Assembly (NCBI GenBank): GCA_023395755.1
Contig: JAEWYG010000019.1
Location: 1 to 14,097, forward strand
Direction of reading: 5' to 3'
DNA length: 14,097 nt
From: Actinomycetes bacterium
Lineage (GTDB): Bacteria; Actinomycetota; Coriobacteriia; Coriobacteriales; Eggerthellaceae
The first letter of the stretch is position 1. Every line of letters begins with the position of its first letter. The translations under genes and the position numbers were made by a program. Below the pieces are notes generated by a model, which saw only the letters and a program-made list of their open reading frames with translations, had not been told where the DNA came from and ran no database searches. This document shows, one piece after another, positions 1 through 5,765 of the stretch.

Positions 1-282
1 ATCGGCGGGCGAGCCAAACGTACGCTCGGCACCCACGATAGCAATAAGAGTTAACACCGACATAAGCACCGGGAGGCCTGAAAAAAATAGCTGCTCAAGC
101 AGTCCGCTAAAACCAAACCATTCGCTAGAACGGCCCACATAGCCATCGACCACTTCGGTATAAAATACGCAGAACACCCACGCCAGCAGGAAAGCCCATC
201 CGAATCGCCTCATAGGAACAAAGCGAGCAATTACGCTCGCAAGCGATTTCTCTCTTTTTTCCATCATCCGCGTTTTCGCCAT
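1..282 (-). CDS. Polytopic membrane protein, N-terminal part (cut by window edge)
   Basis: Reading the minus strand from an ATG at 282 gives 94 uninterrupted codons that run off position 1. A G-rich ribosome binding stretch (GGTAGGGG) lies just upstream of the ATG. The translation begins MAKTRMMEKREKSLASV, then has a basic segment (VPMRRFGW), a first hydrophobic helix (AFLLAWVFCVFY), a short loop and a second hydrophobic stretch (LPVLMSVLTLIAIVG). It is therefore an integral membrane protein with a cytoplasmic basic N-terminus. The family cannot be fixed from 94 residues. One option is another membrane-anchored LuxR-type regulator like the one at 2325-3782, since such genes often sit next to flavoprotein genes in Eggerthellales; this is a guess from context. 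The ATG codons at residues 6 and 7 are alternative starts. Confidence 0.8.
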   Translation of the reverse strand, partial: MAKTRMMEKREKSLASVIARFVPMRRFGWAFLLAWVFCVFYTEVVDGYVGRSSEWFGFSGLLEQLFFSGLPVLMSVLTLIAIVGAERTFGSPAD

Positions 283-351
283 AGTCGCCCCTACCCACCT
301 TATTGCGCACCTTAAAAGCGGCATACAAGCGCCGCAAAGGAGTTTATTATA

Positions 352-384
352 GCGGCCCCGCATGCAGTAAGCATGCGGGGCCGC
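352..384 (-). other. Perfect 14-bp GC-rich stem-loop between two minus-strand genes
   Basis: Arms 352-365 and 371-384 are exact reverse complements (gcggccccgcatgc) around the 5-base loop agtaa. It lies downstream of the flavoprotein stop and upstream of the membrane gene that starts at 282. Neither strand has a convincing T-tract after the stem, so it is not a textbook intrinsic terminator. On the minus strand the stem is followed at once by TATAAT, a perfect -10 hexamer for the gene starting at 282, but no good -35 is seen at normal spacing. It may be a terminator, an RNA processing or stability hairpin, or an operator overlapping that promoter. Confidence 0.6.
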
Positions 385-393
385 CTGAAAACG

Positions 394-430
394 ACGTACG
401 AAGCTGAGGGAGGGAAAGGCTTCGTAACGT
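394..430 (-). terminator. Second stem-loop 3' of the flavoprotein gene, weak terminator candidate
   Basis: Arms 394-404 and 419-430 pair over 7 bp (acgaagc with gcttcgt) plus 4 more bp (acgt with acgt), with one bulged A at 426 and a 14-base loop. On the minus strand the stem starts 17 bases after the flavoprotein stop codon (448-450) and is followed by CGTTTTC, a short T-run. This is the better-placed terminator of the two tandem hairpins, though the T-run is only four bases. Confidence 0.45.
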
Positions 431-447
431 CAAAGAATGGAGGAAGG

Positions 448-2106
448 TTAAGCTACAGAATCCCCAGCCGCATACATACCTGCCATACGACCCCCGCTAT
501 ACGCGCACATGAGAGAGTAGCCTTCATAGTCGCAATATGGAGCACTCATAAGCGTTCCGTTATCGGCTCCCGCCACATACAAGCCCTCGATAGGCATACC
601 ATCGCTGTCGATGGCCTGAAGACGATCGTTTGTGCGAATGCCGCCGATGGTTACCCATGCACTCGGCTCGTAGGTAAAGGCATAAAACGGGCCAGTTGCC
701 ACAGATCGCAAAAAGCATGCCGGCTTATAGAACTGCTCGTCCTTACCACCTGCGCAATACGCGTTGTATTGTTCAAGGGTCTCTACCAGATCGGGTGCGT
801 TAATGGCTTCAGCCAGTTCATTGATAGTGTTTGCCTTATACGCCCAGCCCGCCGAAACAGCTTTGTCTATATCGGCCTGCACATTCTCCAACGGCTTACC
901 CTTAAGCGTCATCGCACCCGTACGCCAATTCACCTCATCGGAGCCACATAACGTCCAAGCATCCATGCCCGCATTTAATCCATCCACATAAGCCTGATCG
1001 ACCACTGCGTAATACTGGCCACCCACCAGCGAGATAGCGCCGCCCAAAGCAAGCGGCAGATTCGCAAACTTTCCCTCATTCGAAAAGCGACGACCTTGGT
1101 TGTTTACCAGCAGTGTGCCGTAAATGCCAAGAGCAAAGGCGGCGTTCGACCGACCCCAGATTCCCTCGGCTTCCTTGTTTGAACCGGAAAACTCGTTACC
1201 CGCAATACCCCACTGCGTGGATATCTGACCACCCGCAGCCTGCACCATATCGATGCCCTCACCCGTAGATAGCACGCTACCCAGCGGATTCACGAACGTT
1301 CCAAAACGCTCCTGCATCTTCTCGACACTTCCCAAGAAGCCACCAGTAGCAACAATAACAGCCTTCGCCCTTACATCCAATACGCCGTCACCTTCACACT
1401 GAACACCTTTGCAGATGCCATCCTCAACAATAAGGCGCTTTGCTGCAGTATCGAACACAAATTCGCCGCCCTTTGCCTCGACCCACTTCTGTAAAGGACC
1501 CATACGATTCTCGCCCTTTGCTTGGGTTTTTGAATCTTTCGGATCGGATTGAAAATTCGCGCGCACCGAAGCATGTCCAGCCCCATAGTTGTCGGGGCGC
1601 AAGCCCGTCGCTACGCCAAACTCATCGGTAAAACGATCGATGGTATCTCCCGACAACTCAACAGCCGCCTTAACTGCCGCAGCGTTTGTAGACCAGTGCG
1701 CGTATTCCATAATGTGGTTAAATGCCTCTTCTACCCCAAAATCAATACCAGCCTGCTGCTGCAGCTTCGACCCCACCATAAAAGGGCCCCCTGCGAGCGA
1801 ACCATTGGACACGCCAACGCTGTTACCCTTCTCAACCACGATAACGCTCTTGCCAGCGCGGGCAACCTCGACAGCCGCCCACATACCAGCACCGCCCGCA
1901 CCTAAAACCACCACGTCACATTCCTTGGTTTGATCGGCTGTTTTCATGGCTTCAACAGCGCCGGCCGAAGCGACCTCTTTTGTATCAGCCTTGTCAGCTG
2001 TCGCCTTAGGTGAACACCCCGCGAGCGCCACTGCACCACCCAGTGCGGCCACACTGCCCCACGTCAAAAAACTACGACGGGAAAGACCATTCTGTATATT
2101 CTTCAT
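448..2106 (-). CDS. Tat-exported FAD-dependent reductase lipoprotein (fumarate reductase flavoprotein family)
   Basis: This 552-residue FAD_binding_2 family flavoprotein is probably an extracytoplasmic reductase of an organic electron acceptor. The N-terminus has a twin-arginine signal (SRRSFLTWG, residues 9-17), a hydrophobic segment and a lipobox LAGC with Cys31, so export folded through Tat and lipid anchoring are expected. The dinucleotide-binding motif GAGGAG is at 69-74, with the ribose-binding acid E92 in VIVVEK. A GRRFSNEG motif follows near residue 340, and the C-terminal FAD-binding region has TIGGIRTND and GLYVAGADNG. There is no CXXCH, so no covalent heme: electrons must come from a partner protein, which this window does not contain. 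By eye, the residues used by classical fumarate reductases to bind and protonate fumarate are not conserved (Trp484 at the usual His before TIGG, and no TRD after the NE motif), so the substrate is probably not fumarate. The ATG at 2106 has AGGAGGGAG upstream. It is divergent from the regulator gene at 2325. Confidence 0.9.
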   Translation of the reverse strand: MKNIQNGLSRRSFLTWGSVAALGGAVALAGCSPKATADKADTKEVASAGAVEAMKTADQTKECDVVVLGAGGAGMWAAVEVARAGKSVIVVEKGNSVGVSNGSLAGGPFMVGSKLQQQAGIDFGVEEAFNHIMEYAHWSTNAAAVKAAVELSGDTIDRFTDEFGVATGLRPDNYGAGHASVRANFQSDPKDSKTQAKGENRMGPLQKWVEAKGGEFVFDTAAKRLIVEDGICKGVQCEGDGVLDVRAKAVIVATGGFLGSVEKMQERFGTFVNPLGSVLSTGEGIDMVQAAGGQISTQWGIAGNEFSGSNKEAEGIWGRSNAAFALGIYGTLLVNNQGRRFSNEGKFANLPLALGGAISLVGGQYYAVVDQAYVDGLNAGMDAWTLCGSDEVNWRTGAMTLKGKPLENVQADIDKAVSAGWAYKANTINELAEAINAPDLVETLEQYNAYCAGGKDEQFYKPACFLRSVATGPFYAFTYEPSAWVTIGGIRTNDRLQAIDSDGMPIEGLYVAGADNGTLMSAPYCDYEGYSLMCAYSGGRMAGMYAAGDSVA

Positions 2107-2136
2107 ATGAACTCCCTCCTACAGGATTCATCGATA

Positions 2137-2185
2137 AGCCTCGAAGTATCTTACTAGTCCGAGGCTGCGCGCCTTCCCAAGGCGC
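2137..2185 (-). promoter_or_regulatory. Two tandem stem-loops in the flavoprotein mRNA leader
   Basis: The first stem, read on the minus strand, pairs 2179-2185 with 2169-2175 (GCGCCTT and AAGGCGC, 7 bp, 3-base loop). The second pairs 2160-2166 with 2137-2143 (AGCCTCG and CGAGGCT, 7 bp, 16-base loop). Both lie between the candidate promoter and the start codon at 2106. If the promoter at 2193-2221 is used, the first hairpin would sit at the extreme 5' end of the transcript. Their role (mRNA stability or a protein site) is inferred. Confidence 0.4.
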
Positions 2186-2192
2186 TGAAGCT

Positions 2193-2221
2193 ATCATGCG
2201 TTCCACGAGGGTATTTGTCGC
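2193..2221 (-). promoter_or_regulatory. Candidate promoter of the flavoprotein gene
   Basis: On the minus strand GCGACA (2221-2216) and CATGAT (2198-2193) are separated by 17 bases, each matching 4 of 6 consensus positions of a housekeeping promoter. It is weak, which would suit an activator-dependent gene, and the GGGTGA box cluster abuts its -35 side. It is only a candidate; no other hexamer pair at good spacing was found in the leader. Confidence 0.3.
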
Positions 2222-2274
2222 GGGTGAACCTGCTAGAGCGCGGGGTGAACCACAAATCACCCCTGCACTCACCC
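2222..2274. repeat. Cluster of four GGGTGA/TCACCC boxes, candidate operator
   Basis: GGGTGA occurs at 2222-2227 and 2243-2248, both continuing to GGGTGAACC and each preceded by a CGCG-like stretch; the copies are offset by exactly 21 bp, about two helical turns. The reverse complement TCACCC occurs at 2257-2262 and 2269-2274, offset by 12 bp. The block sits centrally between the divergent flavoprotein and LuxR-type genes, just upstream of the candidate promoter of each. That is the expected place for binding sites of the adjacent regulator. The repeats are seen directly; regulator binding is inferred. Confidence 0.5.
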
Positions 2275-2292
2275 CTCCTTTCATTGTCGTCC

Positions 2293-2326
2293 TGCTACAA
2301 TATCTTCACCAAAAGGAGGTGAAGAT
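2293..2326 (+). promoter_or_regulatory. Extended -10 promoter and 9-bp dyad over the regulator's start region
   Basis: TGC-TACAAT (2293-2301) is a good extended -10 element without a clear -35. Directly after it, 2302-2310 (atcttcacc) and 2318-2326 (ggtgaagat) form a perfect 9-bp dyad around a 7-base spacer. The dyad covers the expected transcription start near 2308, the ribosome binding site AAAAGGAGGTGA and the first two bases of the ATG. If transcription starts near 2308 most of the left arm is not in the mRNA, so the dyad would act as DNA (operator). If a promoter further upstream is used, it would fold as a hairpin hiding the ribosome binding site. Confidence 0.45.
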
Positions 2327-3782
2327 GAAACCAAGTGACGTAGTGCGAGCACTTACACCAGAAGACCGATCCACCAACGAAGAACCACTTACGGCGCTAC
2401 TCTTCCCGTTACGCTTCTTAGGTATGGGCCTCCTTATCACGTGGCTTTGCTGCACGCATGTCGTTTCCATCTTCCCTGGAGCCGGATTCGACCCTGCGCT
2501 ACGCAGCACATTCGACTACGGCATGCGTTTTGGCGACATCGGCAGTTTTTTACTCATGGCCATATTTGCAAATCGCATTGGACGGTTAGGACGTCGGCCA
2601 AAAGCAACGGCTTTTTGCGTTGCGCTTACGGTACTGGGAACAGCCGTGGTGGGTCTCATACTTATACCGATGGGAGCGACAACTTCTCTTATATTCGCAA
2701 TAGCCGTACTTACCGGCATCGGAGGAGCTGCCTTGTTCTGTCTGTGGGCAGAAGCGTATAGCCAGATGGGAATGACGCAAACCGTTATGTACGGGGCTGG
2801 TTCCTGTATCGTCGCCGCAGTAACTGCCTTTCTCATCAGCACCATGCAACCCCCCTACGCCGTTGCAACCACCGCACTACTACCCTTGATCTCATTTCTC
2901 TGCGCACTATTAAGCTTTCGTCTCGTACCGCCAGAGCGCCCCCAGCCCGCCGGAGTTCGTTACCCGTTACCGCTCAAACTTTTGGGCATGATGTCCCTTG
3001 CTGGACTATTATCAGGCCTTGCAGGGTCGCTATTACCTAATCCCGATGGCCTTGGAGCAATCCATCGCGTTGCCGCCACCGGACTTGCCGGCGTGGTTAT
3101 TATCGCTATGATGCTAAGCCGAAAAGACCGCATCGATGTGCGGTTTTTAGCAAAGGTTGGCCTCCCTCTGTCCATTCTTGCGCTTATACTTATTCCTTTC
3201 GCCGGACCCCAGTGGGGCTATGCAGTATCATTCCTTATCAAACTTGCTTATGTATGGTTCACCTTTTTCGTACTTCTTATGCTTGCAAATATCGTGTTTC
3301 GTTTTGAAGTACCTAGCCTGCGTTTGTTTGCTATCGCACGCGCATCGAGCGAAGCAGCTATCTTCATGGGTGTTGCGGCACGACGCGTACTGCAGCAAAA
3401 TAACGCCTTCGTCGACCCAGCCGTTCTTATAGGCCTGTCGCTGGGGGGCATTGTTATTGTTTTGCTTTGTGCGCTTATCTGGAAAAGTGAGACATCCGTC
3501 AATGGCGACTGGGGTGCTTCAGGTATATCTCTAGTAGACAAGCTACACGTGCCTGGACCCCGTGAGCGCTTTATGGCTCGCTGCGACGAACTTTCAGTCT
3601 GCTATAAACTTACGACACGCGAAACGGAAATTATGGCACTTATCGCACAACGCAAGAGCCGCTCAGAAATCGAGCACGAGCTGTTCTTGTCACAAAATAC
3701 CGTGAAGACTCATGTTCGACATCTCTATGCCAAGCTAGACGCCCGCTCAAAAGCCGACGTTATCGCGCTGTTTGAGCGATAG
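2325..3782 (+). CDS. Membrane-anchored LuxR-family transcriptional regulator
   Basis: The 485-residue product combines a long hydrophobic N-terminal region with a C-terminal DNA-binding domain. Residues about 25-395 contain many hydrophobic helices, roughly ten to twelve, and resemble a transporter-like (MFS-type) sensor module. A soluble linker follows (about 396-428). Residues about 429-484 form a LuxR/GerE helix-turn-helix: LTTRETEIMALIAQ, then SEIEHELFLSQNTVKTHV as the recognition region and LYAKLDARSKADVIALF. The ATG at 2325 was chosen because AAAGGAGGTGA precedes it at ideal spacing; the frame stays open upstream to 2010, but that part overlaps the divergent gene and is not membrane- or domain-like. 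It likely senses a ligand at the membrane and controls the divergent flavoprotein through the boxes at 2222-2274 (inference from context). The ligand is unknown. No clear terminator follows. Confidence 0.88.
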   Translation: MKPSDVVRALTPEDRSTNEEPLTALLFPLRFLGMGLLITWLCCTHVVSIFPGAGFDPALRSTFDYGMRFGDIGSFLLMAIFANRIGRLGRRPKATAFCVALTVLGTAVVGLILIPMGATTSLIFAIAVLTGIGGAALFCLWAEAYSQMGMTQTVMYGAGSCIVAAVTAFLISTMQPPYAVATTALLPLISFLCALLSFRLVPPERPQPAGVRYPLPLKLLGMMSLAGLLSGLAGSLLPNPDGLGAIHRVAATGLAGVVIIAMMLSRKDRIDVRFLAKVGLPLSILALILIPFAGPQWGYAVSFLIKLAYVWFTFFVLLMLANIVFRFEVPSLRLFAIARASSEAAIFMGVAARRVLQQNNAFVDPAVLIGLSLGGIVIVLLCALIWKSETSVNGDWGASGISLVDKLHVPGPRERFMARCDELSVCYKLTTRETEIMALIAQRKSRSEIEHELFLSQNTVKTHVRHLYAKLDARSKADVIALFER

Positions 3783-3994
3783 CAAAGATCACCTTAATAA
3801 TTCATGACGATTGCGTAAAGGATAGCGTAGGCGTACAGGGTTTATGGCAAGATGGAACATTGCATAGTCATATGCAGCGATACACGACTACTCTAGTCGC
3901 GCAACCGTTGCGTGCGACCCAACGAAACAAGCGTGCGGCAAGTGGCGGTGGAACACCGCAACACAAGCACTCAGGCAAATAAAGGAGACCGGCG
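3783..3994 (+). promoter_or_regulatory. Dyad-rich leader upstream of the fhaA operon
   Basis: No gene is seen in these 212 bases. A weak promoter candidate is TTGCGT (3811-3816), 17 bases, then TACAGG (3834-3839). Downstream, several short dyads follow one another: TGCATA/TATGCA (3861-3866/3871-3876), CGACTA/TAGTCG (3885-3890/3894-3899), an imperfect dyad over 3896-3918 centred on GCAACCGTTGC, and GCGGTG/CACCGC (3945-3950/3954-3959, 3-base loop). The ribosome binding site AAAGGAGA precedes fhaA. The succession suggests a folded 5' leader or protein sites, but individual stems are short and could be chance. Confidence 0.35.
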
Positions 3995-5284
3995 ATGGGC
4001 TTTTTCTCAAAGTTCGAGGGTAAGATGGAGGACGCGTTCGAAGGTGCGGCAGACCGCATGGCGAACTCTCCTATCTCCCCCGTACAGATCGCCAAAAAGG
4101 CCGAAAAGCAGATGCGGCGCGAGAAGATGGTGGGCGCAGGCAAACAGTACGCACCCACACTCTACACCGTACTGGTAAACCCCGACGACGATCAGCGTCT
4201 ATTTGGCTACTACCCTACGTTAGCGGGCGAGACCGAGACGTACTTAACAGCGAAAGCTGCTGATGAAGGCTTAGTTATGGACGGTCAGCCGCTCGTACGC
4301 TTCATCGTAGACGATGGGCTAAAGCACGGTAAGTTTGACGTTATCGCAGAAGCAGTGGCAGCACCCATCATCGCACAACTGCGGGCCGAGGAGATGCAGC
4401 GCTACGGACTGGGCGGCCCGGGACAAGCGGGCGCTTCTTACGGTGCCGCAGCCCCCGGCTACGGCGCGCCTATGCCAGCACCCGGCCAATCATACGACTA
4501 CGGTCAACCTGCCAGGGGCTACGCTCAGCCCGCTAGAGAATACGGCGCCTACCCCGAACAGCCGGCCTACGGTGCACCTGTCTACGAAACACCCGCTCCT
4601 TACGCCGATCCGGCAAACCAGCCCTATCGCGACCTCGATGCCAATTTCGACGAGAACAACACCTCATTCGACGACTACGACGACACCCCTAAGCCGCCGC
4701 TACCCTACGTTCCCGAAGACGTACTCGACTACTCCATCGATTACGGCGAATACACGTTCGACAGCCAGAATTTTGACGACTACCGTGAAAACGGTCGTCC
4801 GCACGGTGTTCCCATAGTAAACGCTGGTGTTGCCGCTGGATCTGCAGGTATAGCCGGAGCAGCCGCAGGAGCCGCACTCGCGGGGCATCCAGAAGCCTAC
4901 GGGCAAGCAGCAAACGCAGGTCGAATGGTTTCTGCAGACACGGTGGTGTTCGCAGGCGGTGCCGGGCAGGCAAACCCAATCCCCAGCCAAAATGCCGTCC
5001 GTGCTAGCCTCATTGACACCTCGAACAACCGCGCATACTCGCTCGCTTCAAGCCGCCTGCTCATGGGTCGCGAATCAAAGAACGACATCGTTGTTCACGA
5101 CATTAACGCCAGTCGAACACACGCGGAATTACGGTTAGAACCCCAAGGAGTTTGGACCATCACCGACTTAGGCTCCACTAACGGCACGTTAGTGAATGGT
5201 GCAGAAATTGCCACAAGTCCGCTGCGCGAAGGGGACCGCATTACTATCGGCATGACGAACTACGTGTTCACGCAAATCCAGTAG
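3995..5284 (+). CDS. fhaA: FHA-domain protein FhaA with N-terminal DUF3662 domain
   Basis: This 429-residue protein has the domain order of actinobacterial FhaA. Residues 1 to about 135 are the DUF3662/FhaA N-terminal domain (starts MGFFSKFEGKMEDAFEG). Residues about 140-345 are a long low-complexity linker rich in Tyr, Pro, Ala, Gly and Asp, with an Ala/Gly-rich stretch near 271-297. Residues about 345-429 are a forkhead-associated domain with the phospho-threonine-binding signature: GRES around R359, S373-R374-T375-H376, and GSTNG at 393-397. FHA domains bind phospho-Thr, and in mycobacteria FhaA acts at sites of wall growth as a partner of PknB-type kinases and of the lipid II flippase MviN. 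It is the first gene of the operon; the ATG at 3995 is preceded by AAAGGAGA. fhaB starts 67 bases downstream. Confidence 0.92.
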   Translation: MGFFSKFEGKMEDAFEGAADRMANSPISPVQIAKKAEKQMRREKMVGAGKQYAPTLYTVLVNPDDDQRLFGYYPTLAGETETYLTAKAADEGLVMDGQPLVRFIVDDGLKHGKFDVIAEAVAAPIIAQLRAEEMQRYGLGGPGQAGASYGAAAPGYGAPMPAPGQSYDYGQPARGYAQPAREYGAYPEQPAYGAPVYETPAPYADPANQPYRDLDANFDENNTSFDDYDDTPKPPLPYVPEDVLDYSIDYGEYTFDSQNFDDYRENGRPHGVPIVNAGVAAGSAGIAGAAAGAALAGHPEAYGQAANAGRMVSADTVVFAGGAGQANPIPSQNAVRASLIDTSNNRAYSLASSRLLMGRESKNDIVVHDINASRTHAELRLEPQGVWTITDLGSTNGTLVNGAEIATSPLREGDRITIGMTNYVFTQIQ

Positions 5285-5351
5285 CACAGAATACGATGAA
5301 CAAACACGTGAGCATAACAAGCTTCAACCGCATAGAACCAGAGGTGTACTC

Positions 5352-5765
5352 GTGATCGATGTTGTACTGCTGATAGGGCGCTTGCTGTTTGTTGCGCTAC
5401 TGTATCTGTTTCTGTTCGCCATTATGAAAACGGGTGTAGGATTGGTGCGCGGCCAGCGCAAAAAAGAACGTACCTGGAACCTATCGGTTGAACGCGGTCC
5501 CAAAGAATTGCGCGGCGTATCTATCGTCGTACGCGGTCCCGTTATTGTCGGGCGCAGCCCTGGTGCCGATATCGTGGTAGGCGCAGGCTATGTATCGGGA
5601 CGCCACGCACGTTTTTCACTTATGGGGCAGAACTTGTTCGTAGAAGATCTAGGATCAACCAATGGGACTGCCGTAAACGGACAAGTTATTACCGAGCCGG
5701 TTGCGCTTAAGAATAACGACGTAGTAAACGTTGGCGACGTGGCTATACGCGTGAGGTTTGCATAA
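5352..5765 (+). CDS. fhaB: Membrane-anchored FHA-domain protein FhaB
   Basis: This is a 137-residue protein with one N-terminal membrane helix (about residues 3-28, LLIGRLLFVALLYLFLFAIM), a basic juxtamembrane segment (RGQRKKERTW) and a C-terminal FHA domain (about 55-137). The FHA signature is intact: VGRSPGAD with R68, VSGRHARF, and GSTNGTAVNG. Size and architecture match actinobacterial FhaB/FipA, which binds phosphorylated partners of the division and elongation machinery. The start is GTG at 5352, preceded by AGAGGTG. Its TAA overlaps the ATG of the phosphatase gene by one base (TAATG), implying translational coupling. The FHA domain should face the cytoplasm, next to the kinase and phosphatase encoded in the same operon. 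Confidence 0.92.
   Translation: MIDVVLLIGRLLFVALLYLFLFAIMKTGVGLVRGQRKKERTWNLSVERGPKELRGVSIVVRGPVIVGRSPGADIVVGAGYVSGRHARFSLMGQNLFVEDLGSTNGTAVNGQVITEPVALKNNDVVNVGDVAIRVRFA

Noticed and set aside
125..337. 70-codon minus-strand open frame overlapping the left-edge membrane gene
   Set aside because: It is a different frame of the same strand without membrane or domain features; the frame starting at 282 reads as a real membrane protein and has a ribosome binding site.
373..951. 192-codon plus-strand open frame
   Set aside because: It is antisense to the flavoprotein's conserved C-terminal region and shows no domain or ribosome binding site.
2285..2295. The 11-mer tgtcgtcctgc shared with 11940-11950 near another promoter
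   Set aside because: A shared 11-mer is expected by chance many times in 14 kb and flanking bases do not match.
2010..2324. In-frame upstream extension of the LuxR-type gene from an ATG at 2010
   Set aside because: It would overlap the divergent flavoprotein gene, has no ribosome binding site, and its residues look like translated non-coding DNA. The ATG at 2325 has a near-perfect ribosome binding site.
4335..4817. 160-codon plus-strand open frame inside fhaA
   Set aside because: Its Thr/Pro/Ser-rich product is the shifted reading of the repetitive Tyr/Pro/Gly linker of fhaA.
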